Assembly (NCBI GenBank): GCA_029204225.1
Contig: MU832104.1
Coordinates: 1-64,000 of the forward strand
DNA from: Diphasiastrum complanatum
Taxonomy: Eukaryota > Streptophyta > Lycopodiopsida > Lycopodiales > Lycopodiaceae
Reading direction: 5' to 3'
DNA: 64,000 nucleotides
The notes under the pieces: generated by a model
Databases searched by the model: none
What the model was told of the DNA's origin: nothing
The model's input: the letters and a program-made list of their open reading frames with translations, nothing else
In this document: positions 45,173 to 57,081 of the stretch, one piece after another
How the letters are laid out: each line of letters begins with the position of its first letter
Position numbering within the stretch: the stretch's first letter is position 1
Program-made: the position numbers and the translations under genes

Positions 45173-46333
45173 TGAAGAAACTAAAAGTTTCTATCCTTCA
45201 AAGCCTTAGTATTTTTATTAGTGTTTCCTTGCTGTTTTTCCTGAATGTTGCATTTTGAACTATGTTTCGCATAGTCTGCATTTTTGAACTGTTTCGTCGC
45301 ACACTTCGCAATTTTTGTTCATGAGAAAAATACATCACTAAGTCAAAAACACTTAGAAAATAATTCTGGCCAACTCTCCCAATACTGTCGCATTTTTTGC
45401 ATTTCGGGAATATGCGACACTGTCTTATAAATGCCTTAGAAATGTTTTCTGGCCTACTGTCGCATTTTTCGCATTTCGAAAAAAGTGACACAGTCTCTAA
45501 ATGCCTTAGAAAATATTGTTCAGGCCTGTCGCACTTTTTCGCCCTTCAAAAAAAAAGCGACACTATCGGGTTTCTCGCCCTTCGGAAAAAGCGACACTGT
45601 CTCCAAATGCCTTCTGGAAAAATGTGAAGGTGCCCTTAAAAATGCGACATTGCCCTTAAAATCGCGAAGGCGTCTTTTAGCAAAGTAATAAGGTCTGCAA
45701 CATCAAGTAACGAGCAGAAAGCGGCTGATGCACGGAGGACAGTGACAGGAAACCAGGATCAGTTTTGATTAAGCCTAATGCATTTCTTTTGATTAGAGCT
45801 TTAACTTAATCAGTTCCTTGGATTGATCACATAAAGGATCAATGAAGGATACAAAAAAAGGGGAAAGAGATCACGGATACAGAACAGACAAAACTGTAAA
45901 AGTTTTGAGATAGCTCCAGAGTGAGTTTACAGATTAGTGGTAGCTAGTCATATTACTCGTGAGAGAGAACATCTCTCTTGCACCAACGCGCTCATCTGGG
46001 GAAACAGACAATGCTCAAGAAAATATTATAAATTCAGTTCTGACAATAGAAGCGATTTCTACAATGCTTTGTTTTGTAATGTGTATGATCTGCAATATTG
46101 GAATACATGCTAGCAGTAGATAACTTTCTATTGTTGTTTTACTCAACATTATTTTTACAAGTTTAATTTTACAACAGATTGTCAGAGGCGATCTGGGGCT
46201 TGGAAGAGAATCAGACCGTAGTCAGTAGCAGTAGCTACGGCTACCAAGTCGGCTCTATCCGATCTTCATTTTTGGTTCAACCCGAGATCCCAACTTCTCA
46301 TCAGTGGTATCAAGGGGTGATTGATCCCGAACA
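45173..46333 (+). repeat. 3' LTR of copia B (LTR Y, 1161 bp)
   Basis: It begins TGAAGAAACTAAA and ends CCCGAACA, the same family as LTR X (37555-38737) but in the opposite orientation. It carries the matching stem-loop array (for example 45387-45418). No PBS follows, as expected for a 3' LTR. Confidence 0.87.
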
Positions 46334-46539
46334 TTTAGATGGGTGGTTAATTCGTCATTGTACAAAACAACGTCGGGCAAAACAAAGGCAGAGATGAGCA
46401 GTATCTCCCACACGGGACTCCACTTATCATCAATGGTTGTCAATTACAGACTTATATCTCTGCTAAATGTGTTGTACATGTGGAGTTGCATGTCCAATCA
46501 TCCCTCAAGCATTAGAATGATAAAAGGCAATAGTGATTG

Positions 46540-47035
46540 GTGCATCATCAAGAGAAGGAATACTTGGCAAAGTAGGCGGACGGCCATGGGCAAGTAAGAA
46601 TGTAAAAACATTTGTGCTAGAACTGTTAGAGCTATTATGATGGTACTTGGCAAAACATAAATGTTGATCTCAATCACATCTAGTAGAAACAAAATGACAC
46701 AAGTAATACTCTAAGACACAATTAATGACCATAGATTGTGTGTTAGCATGTGAATGGTAAGTAGAACCTATAGTGGAACCTATGAGTATCTTGATATGCA
46801 AGATATGCATCAACTTGGTCAAGAATTCAGAAGTAAATTTGGTATCTCAATTCTTGAAAATGGATTGTGGAAGACCATGTAAGTGAGAAATATTTGAAAG
46901 AATAATGCAACCACACCACTTTTTTGACACGAATGAAATGAGTTTGATTGGACAACCTTCACCAAGCAAGAATCATGATTACGTTGGGTACAAAGAAGGC
47001 TAAGGATGAAGTCCATGGAGATATTCCAAGAAAAC
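46540..47035 (-). pseudogene. Ty3/gypsy integrase remnant
   Basis: The minus-strand translation gives 'ISMDFILSLLCTQRNHDSCLVKVV', 'HGLP'-like 'YMVFHNPFSRIEIPNLLLNS', then after shifts 'VINCVLEYYLCHFVSTRCD', 'LCFAKYHHNSSNSSSTN' and 'FLLAHGRPPTLPS'. These follow the order of a gypsy integrase core and its C-terminal part. The remnant extends weakly left to the LTR Y boundary. Many substitutions and stops mark an old copy. Upstream RT and RNase H could not be read with confidence. Confidence 0.65.
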
Positions 47036-50000
47036 CATTATCATTAGCAACCAAGAAACTCAAAAACTCAATTTTGTATAACAAAGCCTACATTTAGACT
47101 GTTTGGCATATAAATGATGGAACACTGGTGAGTCAAGAGCAAGAAAATGTATTTGTAAATGGCATGCATGCACAACAAGAGTGATTTTTTTATTTATTTT
47201 TTTATCATTGAAATAGACAAGGACACATTGGCGAAGGAATGTAGAATATTGTTCGTGTCATTTTGGCAAGTAGGAAGGCCAATGGAAATACCAAAATGTA
47301 ACACTTTGAATTCAGATAGGTTGAAATGGGTACGAAAAACAGTTATGTACTCATTAGATCGATGCATACAGATTTAGTAATAATCAAAACAAAAGTCAAT
47401 TCATGGGAAACTATTATTTTTAATTTGGACCAATTTGTCAAAATGATTATCCATTTGGGTACAGGAATACTGGTTACAGATGATTAGTTTGTTTAGGCAA
47501 AGACATTCAATACCATCTTTCTTGTCAAAAAATGAAACAAGGGTACCAAAGGGCTAGGCCTAGAAACAATCAAGCCTTGGCATAACAAAGTACATACTTA
47601 ACACTAGACTTGATCACATTCAAATTTGGACATACGATATGAAGGATGTGAGACACAAGATCTATGTGATTGACATTTTGCAATGTCGATAGAAAAGACG
47701 ATTGCTTATCAACATAGAAAGATCATAAAGTATATGAGGCAAAGGTGGAGCAATAAGTGATAATGAATTATTTAAATCAAGTGATTGCGCCTGCTAGACG
47801 CATGAAAGTCGTGGGAAGGTTACACATGAACCGCTTGCCAGAGACAAGTTGGTATTCTTGCTAAGAACCAATCCAAGAAAAAAATATGTTGAATATCCTT
47901 GAGAAAAGAATAACATATGTCGTGTCAAATTCATTATCATAGATCCCAAAGGGGCAAATGAACCAACTCCAAGAATGTTGTCATATCATGTAATAGGAAA
48001 AATATAAAGATCTACCTAACCAATAAAATCTCAATTCAATACTTCAACTCTTGAAAATTATAAGTGCTAGGAAATATGAGAACTAACGACCTCCACCCAT
48101 AAAGGCTGAACTATATCAACTAGCATAGCCCGTGTGCAAGTGAGATCTTAAAGAAAAAATGAGGGTTGTTTGTATCAATCGATGCAATAAACTCACGACA
48201 AGTGATGTGCACCTAGAGGTGAATATGACATGGACTAGCTTACCAGCCCAAGTAGCTTCAGCAAGCTGAGTATGGCACTTAGCAGAATCAAAAGGATAAA
48301 AAAGGGTGTCAGTAGCCGGATCATCAACAAGTTGGAAGTAATGACAAATTTACAACAAGGTCATCAATAGTATCAATCTCATGAAAATAAACAACAGTGG
48401 TAGTAGGGGCCTAAGGACACTTGTGAACAATATGCTCTTGCAATTAAAATAGAAATGCTTCTAGCAAAATTTAGACATCTCAGTGATACTATAAGACAAG
48501 GAGCCATGAGAGGCTTGGGAATAGAAGAAGAAAAAGAACTAACAATAAGAGGAGACAAAACAACATGTCATGAGAAAGGGTGAGATATACAAACTTTGAA
48601 TTCTAGAAGGACCCTATAAAAAATACTACGCAGGAGAGAAAAACTCATTGGAATTTTTGAACAAAAAGTTTTTCATGTCTACGCACTCATATGAAATTTC
48701 TTAACCATGTCGGTCAGTTTTCTAGTCAACCTGGTCGTGTTATGTCATTTATTGATAGTTGTGATAATTTTAACCACCATTTCTTCCCAAGTATGCAAAA
48801 TTTGAAAACCTTTCATGATCATGTCATAAAATAAGATGCACGTTTTTTTTATGGCATGAGGATGTAGTGAACACCAACTTTTTCACAAAACTATGAAGGG
48901 CAATAAATATTCAAGCATGTCTCTTATATGCTCTCATATAACATATGTAGTCTACAAAATAGTCATTTTATTGTAATATTTCAAAATTTGTTTATGATTT
49001 GTACAAGTTCTTCTAAGATGTCTAAATTTCATCTTCATATCTATCTCCTTGCAAAATTAGCTCCAATATTTCAAACAAAATATGAAAAGATCTTTGAAAT
49101 CAATGAATGTGTGCACCACAAAATGGATAACAAAACAAACTTGGACCTGTGAACTCAAGGAATTTTGTATCCATTGGATCCAAGCCTAATGCAACATTTG
49201 AACTTCAGTTCAGTTACTCGACACATCCTATCTGTGTGGACCAAATGGCTTTGATGGATCCTTTGAAAAGTTAAAATGTAGATTGTAAAACGAAATTGTT
49301 TGATTTTTGCTTATACTAAAAAGGAACACATGTTACTTAAAATCATGCAAGAGATTTAAAAATCTCCAAAAGGAAATATGTTCATTGCATAAGATTACAT
49401 TAGATTTTAACGAAGAGAATGAATTTTTTTTTTTTAAAATATAGAACAATTAAAATTAAAATAACAAGAGCCATTACGTAAATCATATGTACAATTCATA
49501 GATGTAGACAAAACAAGACAATAAAATGTCATAAACGTAAGCAACCAATATTAAAAGACATCAGTGACCTTTCTTCAAAACATGGATATCAAAATTAAAG
49601 TATTCAAACTTTTAAGTTTTCTTTTGGGCATTCTTTTGTTTACAATGAGTTTGTTTAGATTTTCTTGTTCATGTTGCTATTTAATCTTTAACTCCTATTT
49701 TTTTCTGGATCAGTGATAGTTGCACAACAAAATCTAAACAACAATTCAAGCTTAGGAAAATCTTTGGGTTCAATATTAAAGAGTAAGTCAGCACACTCTT
49801 ATTGAATAACAATAAATCTAAAAAACTGAATTCAAATTAGCAAAACTCGTAACAAGTCATGTTGGTAAGATTATAGTGTGGTAGTCATGGACTACTACCA
49901 TACACATGTACTACAAGACCTATATTCATTTGTTGGCCATAAGCATTTCAAATCATGTGCAAGCCTAAAGGCCTGCCTTTATGCATTTACTTTGCAACTG

Positions 50001-51603
50001 GTCGAGGCCTAACTGCTACTATTTTTGTTCCTAAGTGGGGGTCCTATCGAGGGGGCGCAAACCTTCCAGCAGGCTGCACAATTTTCCCTCGTGACCCTAA
50101 TTTAGATAGGTCAGGTCAAGCACATAGAAGCTTCATCTTAGGACTGTTGAGTATATAAGTCTTATGTACATTTTTTTTTCACCTTTGGATATTGGTATTT
50201 CTTGAGCTCTTCGTGGGAGACTCATCACTATTGCTTGTAAGGCTTAAGCTATTGACTACATGTGATGTACTTCAATCTTCTGTAGTAGAATATCACTGCT
50301 GCCTCATTTATGATCATCTTTGCTTCATTGATATTGATAACCTTCTCTCAGCTATGTTTGACCCCATATCAGAACCATGGAGGAGAGGGACAGCTAATTT
50401 TGAAATAGGCTCCTAAGCACATATCCAATTGAGATGGAGCTCAAAGGATCAGGACACGTGATTATGAACATTGGTGTCAGGGTTTTTGAATCTCTTGCTC
50501 AACTAGCCCCTGTGGATGTAAAAGGCAGGGAGCTTGATTCGTTTTTAGAAAGGTTAAAAATGTGTCCTTTGCTAAGGTAGAATAACATTTCACCTGATTG
50601 TTTCGTATCGTAAGCCTGATATTACTGAACATATTCATAATAGACCCTCTTCTTTATGGGCAGCAGGCTTTAGCAGAGTCTCAGCAATGATGTATGTCAT
50701 TCATTATTAAAATGTTTGCTTGTAAAATTAAATGAATGGTGGCAGCTGCATTTCAATAGACTTCATAAGAATATGTTCTTGATGCATAAAATCACCACAT
50801 GTTAGCAGTAAGTTGAAAGTGCTCAAAGCTTGTCCTAGGATCAAGCTTGAAAAGGAGCACTGATTTCTGCTATTTTCAAAGAATATGATTAACCGAGCAA
50901 TGTGCAATAAATAGACCAATGTTCATCAATATTCTTTGATTTAAAGATATGCTTACCATTGATAACAATGTCACAAGATTCTGCCTACCACCAATGGTGA
51001 TGGCATCTATTCACACAACTTCTGAAATTTCAATTGAGAAACTTTGTAAGCCTTAAGAAATAAGAAAAAAGGTGGTCTGTAATGTAGTTGATCACTGTTT
51101 GTTCTAATATGTCAGATAGACAGTTCTTTGTGTATGTACATGCACTTTTCAAAAAAAAATTATAAGTTTCTATACTAAGCTAGGACAGCATATTTAAAGC
51201 ATTCCAGCATCCACTCAAACTGCAAATAAATCAAAATCTGGAAACTGTGCAGCGGACCAAAAGCAGACATGCTGAATTGACCAGCATTGCATGTGCCCTG
51301 AAAGAAACAGTGTTTGTAGGTGAAAATTTGGTGATATAAGCTTTTTTGTACTAGCTCAAAGAATGGTGAGTCTCATTCATCGTGAGTTAGATTGAGACCC
51401 GATTAAAAGGTCGCAGAACATTTCTCCGTGATTGTATAGATGTGATTCTCGGCCTCAAAGTGCAGAGTGGTATCACATCATGAATCGGATGTTTGTGTGC
51501 ATCACATCAGCATCCCTGGCAGTTTCAGCACTGAGTGTTATCCACAACCTCAAGATGACTGATGAGTTGCAGAAAATCTTGAATGCACAAGGTCCAGAAG
51601 ATA
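47036..51603. other. Unassigned AT-rich region
   Basis: Probably the decayed body of the minus-strand gypsy element (47036 to about 48800), then unassigned DNA. The right part, about 51300-51603, is probably the 3' UTR of the minus-strand GET4-like gene. Short frames near 49955-50416 have no recognised signature. Confidence 0.4.
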
Positions 51604-51618
51604 TTAGTTGATGAACAT
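51604..51618 (-). CDS. GET4: GET4-like, terminal coding exon (15 nt)
   Basis: After a strong acceptor on the minus strand (CTACTTCTTCTGCAG) the sequence reads ATG TTC ATC AAC TAA, giving a C-terminus '...GDIMK-MFIN'. Plant GET4 proteins end shortly after a similar 'FGDIFKMM', so a tiny last coding exon fits in phase (0) and meaning. The intron from 52727 to 51619 would be about 1.1 kb. This is inference from splice signals and the family C-terminus. Confidence 0.55.
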   Translation of the reverse strand: MFIN

Positions 51619-52160
51619 CTGCAGAAGAAGTAGCTCAGGTTAGTGTGACAGATTTTCAACACGACATTGTCAACCAATTTCAACACATTATCATAAGCAA
51701 GGAATGCTTTTATTTGGAAAGCTAGTTGTTGTCATGTCGGTTCTGAAAAAGTGCTCACCTAAAGTCCTAATCAACTTGACTATCTTGAAAAGGGATCAAA
51801 AAACGAAATCTTAAGCAGACAGCCATCTACCTGCTGTAAACAGCAAAAGTTGCTATCTTTCATAAAACAAACCACCTCATAATCTCAAAAGGTGCCATAT
51901 ATGATTCATGAACATGGATATTGGACAGCCACCAACAAACATTGACCACTATTGGATAAGAAACTAAAAAAGAAACATGTCTGAAAATACCCGATAAGAG
52001 ACATTCAAATAAGAAACATGCTCTAAAATTTCATCTTATTTTGAGCTGGGCCTGCTTAGGCAAGTGCACATAAAGCCCTTTTGACCTCCTTCTAAATTTG
52101 GGGCCCAAAGTTTGAATATTGAACGTTTCAAACATCTTGGAAACCCAGCGAATGCTTCTG

Positions 52161-52163
<3 letters not shown>

Positions 52164-52240
<77 letters not shown>
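52164..52240. repeat. (GA)n microsatellite
   Basis: About 38 GA dinucleotides inside the predicted last GET4 intron. Confidence 0.97.
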
Positions 52241-52243
<3 letters not shown>

Positions 52244-52727
52244 ATAAGGATGTCTTATATTGTCTAAAATGAGTTTTACACTGAAGGATGACATGGCAAA
52301 TCTACCATGAAACGTGAATGCCATTACCCCTACAAGAACTTGCATTCAAAGGTTTTAAGTATTCAACCATGATAAGAAATATCTTGTTAGAGAATGAGAT
52401 AGAGTAAGATAATATAGACAAGTTTATGCAAAGCAGTTCCCATCCTTCATATGACTCTCACGAAATAGAGCACTAGTTATTGGAGGCAAGCTTGAAAGGG
52501 ATGGCAAATAAACAAAGTCATGTGTTTTTATCTTGATCTTCTTATTGAGGACTTTATATTTCAAGAAACTTTCCAAAACATATAAATCTCATTCTCAAAG
52601 TAGAGGTAAAATTAATCACTCAGGAGTCAGCTATAATCTTTCCAGTATTTACTTCAAAATGTCCTTTTCTCCTTGGAAAAAAATCAAATATAGCAAAGAA
52701 TTAACCAAAGCAGCCTAGTCAACCCAC

Positions 52728-52808
52728 CTTCATAATGTCTCCAAACATATTCTGGAAGCCACTTTTTCGACGAACCCCATAGAACTTCTCTGCTATGTCA
52801 TCGAGAAG
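52728..52808 (-). CDS. GET4: GET4-like, penultimate coding exon
   Basis: 81 nt, 27 codons, phase 0 at both ends: LLDDIAEKFYGVRRKSGF then 'QNMFGDIMK', flanked by AG (TTTTTGTAG) and a GTGGGT donor. This is the conserved C-terminal segment of GET4 (Golgi-to-ER traffic protein 4). GET4 works with GET5/UBL4-type and GET3 proteins in the cytosol to pass tail-anchored membrane proteins to the ER insertion machinery. Confidence 0.85.
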
Positions 52809-52908
52809 CTACAAAAACGGATATCGACATGTCAGTATGTCATAAAAAACAATCACGGATCTGTGCAACTTTTAAGGCATGCTAGCACTTTGTGATGGGA
52901 CAACACAC

Positions 52909-52993
52909 CTCATCCAATGAAGGATCACGTTCAATGCTCATCTTGTAATTCTCTCTTAGCATGCGGAACAAAGGTAATGCATCACGCTCTAAA
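52909..52993 (-). CDS. GET4: GET4-like, antepenultimate coding exon
   Basis: 85 nt: after one base of a split codon it reads LERDALPLFRMLRENYKM then 'SIERDPSLDE', with acceptor AATGATACAG and donor GTGTGT. In plant GET4 the same order occurs: a helical 'RDALPLF.ML...YK.SI.R.P...ELLDDIAE'. Exons further upstream (the N-terminal two-thirds, about 240 residues expected) were not found to the right up to 64000, where the DNA is transposons; they probably lie beyond the window after a very long intron. Confidence 0.85.
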
Positions 52994-53056
52994 CTGTATC
53001 ATTGAGGAACAAGCCAAGGAATGTTAGTGCACATAAAAGGACTAGCTATTGACAAA

Positions 53057-53058
<2 letters not shown>

Positions 53059-53122
<64 letters not shown>
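53059..53122. repeat. (GA)n microsatellite
   Basis: About 32 GA dinucleotides, about 65 bp upstream (gene sense) of the GET4 exon 52909-52993, so intronic. Confidence 0.97.
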
Positions 53123-53123
<1 letters not shown>

Positions 53124-53467
53124 CTTTCATTGCTATCTTTAAGACCTATGGTATATAATACACACATGTACATGTAACAACAAGTAAGAGTAAGTGAAAT
53201 AAATCCTAAAGCTAGACTAGGCTAAATGATTTCTAGATGTTATACATTAGCCATCCAATTGTAAAAGCCCAAATATGTTCATGCTAACAGAGTTGTGTAC
53301 ACAAATAGAAATAGAACAAATTAGATGTATTTAGAAATCTACCAATGATCATGAGGCTCTATCGTATTGTACATGTCAAAAGCATACACTCCATGCAATG
53401 CTTATGGCAATTGACATACACTGCTAAATATATGCAAAATCTGTAAAAACTTGATATAAAAACTAAC

Positions 53468-53805
53468 GCTATCCATAGAATGACTAATAGTCAAAGAGGT
53501 TTCACTAAGTATTGTCTACTTGAATTAGTTAAGTACAAAACAAAACAAGATAAAGTACAAGACTGAAGTACTACACATCATTCATCATAATGATGACACA
53601 AGTCTTGAAGAAAGAAGTCTATTATAAAGGTACTAAAGTACAATGATATCAAGTACAAAAATGGTAGCATAACAATGCTATCCTAGATTCTATACTAGCT
53701 TGCTACTAGGGCCTCTTTTTATAGATTTTTCTCTCTCTAGCTCTACCTACCACCACCTACCACTAGGCACATAGTCCTAGGATAAAGGCTACTAGATTGT
53801 ACTGT
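53468..53805 (-). repeat. LTR-like direct repeat, left copy
   Basis: It matches 63774-64000 in the same orientation, from 'CCATAGAATGACTAATAGTC' onward through 'GACACAAGTCTTGAAGAAAG' and 'CTATACTAGCT.GCTACTAGGGC'. On the minus strand a TATA-like CTATAAAAAGAGG at 53713-53725 and a GGTAGGTGG-rich segment resemble the promoter part of the copia I LTR. No PBS or polypurine tract is adjacent, so it is a partial or solo LTR. Confidence 0.65.
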
Positions 53806-54132
53806 GATAGTTTAGTTCCGTATAGAAGGCTGTGAGTGTCTTGATTCGTTGTCTGAAGTGTTTCCAGGGGCAGATTCGGCTGATTTTTTGAACTCTGCAG
53901 ATTGAACAAAGACTATTGTACCTAAACAGTCTGAATGGTTCGCAAAGAAGGATGTAAAGTACTGTTTTTCACTATAGAAGTCATTATTTGCTAATTTAGG
54001 CAATTTTAGTAGTTTCTTGATTAATTTTTAGGTTTTTTGGCCTAAATCAAGAAGACTACTATTTTTAACAACTAAAGTACGGTTTGTAGAAAAATGTAGC
54101 ACAATAAATTCTATTTTTGGCTATTGCTCATG

Positions 54133-54466
54133 ATACTTGCAGCGGAACGCGTTCCGCTGCATGGAACGTTCCAGAACGCTCGTTCTAGAATGCTAGCATT
54201 CCGGACAGTGGAATGCTGTCTGGAACACTTTTTTTTAAGCTTTTTCTTTTTGAAAAATTCAAAAAGAAACACTTAATACATTAAAAAAAAAAAACCTGAT
54301 TAGCAGTACCAAAAAACTGATGTACTGCGTAAAAAAATTTATGTTAAAAAATCTGTTTTTTTACAAAAATTAAAAAAAAAAAACTGATGCGCATGTTCCG
54401 GGAAACCCTAATGGGATTTCCCGAAACGTGTTCTTGAACGTGTTCCGGAATGCCCCATGCAACTAT
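54133..54466. mobile_element. hAT-type MITE 3 (334 bp)
   Basis: Ends ATACTTGCAG (left) and, on the opposite strand, ATAGTTGCAT (right). The flanking 8-bp duplications are TGCTCATG (54125-54132) and GGCTCATG (54467-54474), one mismatch. Subterminal arrays of GGAACG/CGTTCC words in both orientations (54146-54225 and 54393-54450; for example GGAACGCGTTCC) surround an A/T-rich core with several poly-A runs and 'AAAAACTGATG' phrases. No coding capacity. Confidence 0.75.
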
Positions 54467-54474
54467 GGCTCATG

Positions 54475-56196
54475 CTTACTTTTTTGGCAAAATTCCAAGA
54501 ATTGCAAGCAGTAGAAACTGCACTTAAAGTTTTTGCTATACGTAAAAGGTCTACAATACCAATGGGTTTGGGGGGAGCTTAACACTGATTAACCCGATTT
54601 CATGTGATTCCTTAAATGATAATTGTTATCACCTGACGACCTTGGACGATGTCACATGAATGGTTCATAAAATTGTTTTCTATTATATGGTAACTCTTCC
54701 TTGAAAAATCAATAAATCCTTTTCTGATTATATGGGTCGATTCTATAAGAGGTAACAAAGAAAATCTTTGGATAAGTCATTCAGATGTATGTGTTGGGTC
54801 ATTAACTGTATTAAGTTACACGATGCAACACATATTTTTGACTTTCAAGATTTTTCAAAGTTCTTCTTTAAACTTCTCTTTTGCCATATCTAGACTGATA
54901 TGCACCTCCTGGAAACTCACGTAGTTTCCTATTAAAAGGGGGAGAAGTAGGTGGATAGAAAGTTATCTCCGAGAAATATCTATAACATTGATCCCAGGAC
55001 GAATCCTTAATATGTATAGATGAAAGACCCGTTTCTAGAATTAGGATCGATAGATATATTTTGGAATCTTCTAAAGATTGTGGTGATATCTAGTTAGAAG
55101 ATGTAAGGGAAGGAAAATTAGAAGACATTCTTGTAGTAGACAAGTTACTGATGACGAATATGATCAATTTGTATCAGAACTAGAGAGTTCTATTATAAGA
55201 AATGGTTTGATCCTTGTGGTTGTGATCAGCTTGATCTTAGTAAGAACTAGGATCTGAGTTGATGCAAGAAATGAAATTCCCTCCAACATTATATTCTTTG
55301 AAATAATCTCCAATGGAGATTTTGGTTACAAAATAGCACTCTTTGAGTAATATTATCTCTTAGAGTTAACTAGGTTACACGATTCTCAGTTAAAAAAGTG
55401 TTGCTTGTAGTTTGAGTGAGATCTGTAGAGACATGCTATGTAGTGAATCATTGTGAGATCATGTTTTCTTTGCACAACTATGGATCTACAATGAATATGC
55501 ATGCATAAACTAGTAAAACATAGGCATATTGATGAGAATTGTTTGAATACAATTACTCTAGGTTAATAATGATTTCTTGATGAGAATTACTTATTGACCT
55601 AGAATGGGTTTAGAATCAGATTGAATGTGGTGTTTAAATTGGAACCCACACCTAAGCATTCCAATATTTCTAAATCAGGTACAACTAACCGGATTAGGAG
55701 CGTTACTTCTGAGTTAGTTGGTTTAAATCACAGAGTATCACACTCAGTGATACTGTAATTTATTTGTATTGCGCTTATAAGTCACAACTTTTATGAGTCA
55801 TTTTTGGATTCATTTAGAGGGCTACGTGCATAGGATACCTGAGAAATTTAAAGGATGGGAATCTATCTTGGAAACTCAGATGGAGTTGGATAGTTGATGT
55901 AAGCCAAAAGTCACAACTTCTCGTAAAGAAGTTCTAGTGAATCTTTTAAGTTATTTTAGATAAAAACTAAAGAGTAATAGAATCTAGACGTACTCTGGAT
56001 TGGACCCTAACTTTGGAATGACACTTTGTGCCATGTCTAGAGTAAGGAAATTTTGAGGATTAGGCATCGTAAAGTGAGTGATTAAAATCCGAAACTTTCC
56101 TTGTGGAAACTACTTTTTAGTGAAACTCATGTGTCTTCTAAGAATAATAATATTCATGTTCTCTTATTATTGAGTATAGAATAAAGACCCGATGAG
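54475..56196. other. Unassigned region
   Basis: No family recognised. A short frame near 55140-55330 ('DEYDQFVSELESSII') is open for a stretch but has no signature I can name. Texture is that of retroelement leader or old noncoding DNA. Confidence 0.35.
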
Positions 56197-56244
56197 TTCT
56201 ACTAAGTCCCATGTGCTAAACATAGCACATGGGACTTAGTAGAA
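56197..56244. repeat. Perfect 22-bp inverted repeat (4-nt loop) at copia breakpoint
   Basis: Left arm 56197-56218, loop AACA, right arm 56223-56244. The right arm is the start of the copia F coding sequence (AGC ACA TGG GAC..., STWDLVE); the left arm is its exact inverse. Confidence 0.92.
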
Positions 56245-57081
56245 CCACCAATTGGCAAGAAACCCATTGGTTGCAAATGGGTATACAGGACTAAGTACCA
56301 TGCAGATGGAAGTATAGCAAAGCACAAGGCAAGATTGGTGATCAAAGGGTATGCACAAAGTAAAGGCATCGACTATGAGGAGACCTTTGCGCCGGTCTGT
56401 AAGTGGAATACTCTATGTCTACTTGTTGCTTTAGCTTCACATTTTGGTTGGCCTTTGCATCAGATGGATGTGAAATCTGCTTTTCTAAATGGTGAGTTAG
56501 AAGAAGAAGTGTTCATGGATCAACCTGAAGGCTTTGTAGCGAAGGGATAGGAAAATTAAGTATGTCGCTTGAAGAAAGCGCTTTATGGTCTTAAACAGGC
56601 ACCACGATGCTTACTTTCGTTCAAAGGGGATGGTGAGAACACATTATGATCCAAATCTATATGTCTTATGCTTTGATGGTATGGTTGCTTTGATTGCTCT
56701 TTATGTTGATTACTTGATTATTACGGGAAATAATCAAGAGATGATAGACATGATCAAGAAAGACCTCATGGAACAATTCGAGAAAGGCACTTCAGATTAT
56801 GGCTTGATTTACAGGAAGCATGATGGTTTACCTGAGTTGTGTGGCTATGTGGATGCGGATTGGGGAGGTGACTATGATGATCGTAGATCCACCACAGGGT
56901 ATGTATTCCAGGTTTGTGGTAGTTGCTTTTCCTGGTCTAGTAAAAAGCAAAGTACAATTTCTCTATCCACCACAGAAGCAGAGTATAAGGCAATGTGTAG
57001 TGCAGCACAGGAAGCTATATGGTTAAGACAAATCTTGGAAGTTGGCATGAAGCAGAAAAATCCCACGACATTACATCTCCC
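56224..57081 (+). pseudogene. Copia F: RT and RNase H, internally deleted
   Basis: It begins 'STWDLVEPPIGKKPIGCKWVY', then 'KARLVIKGYAQSKGIDYEETF', 'HQMDVKSAFLNGELEEEVF', two stops, 'KALYGLKQAPR', a frameshift, and the catalytic box 'ALYVDYLIITG' where YVDD has become YVDY. After 'LMEQFEKGTSDYG' it jumps to RNase H: 'GYVDADWGGDYDDRRSTTGY', 'SLSTTEAEYKAM', 'EVGMKQKNPTTLH', stopping at the junction with copia G. The loss of a catalytic Asp means no reverse transcription even if expressed. Confidence 0.87.

Noticed and set aside
49955-50416. Short plus-strand frames as a small gene
   Set aside because: No domain, start context or splice support; composition is like the surrounding noncoding DNA.
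55140-55330. Possible organelle-derived insert ('DEYDQFVSELESS')
   Set aside because: No chloroplast or mitochondrial gene could be matched with confidence.
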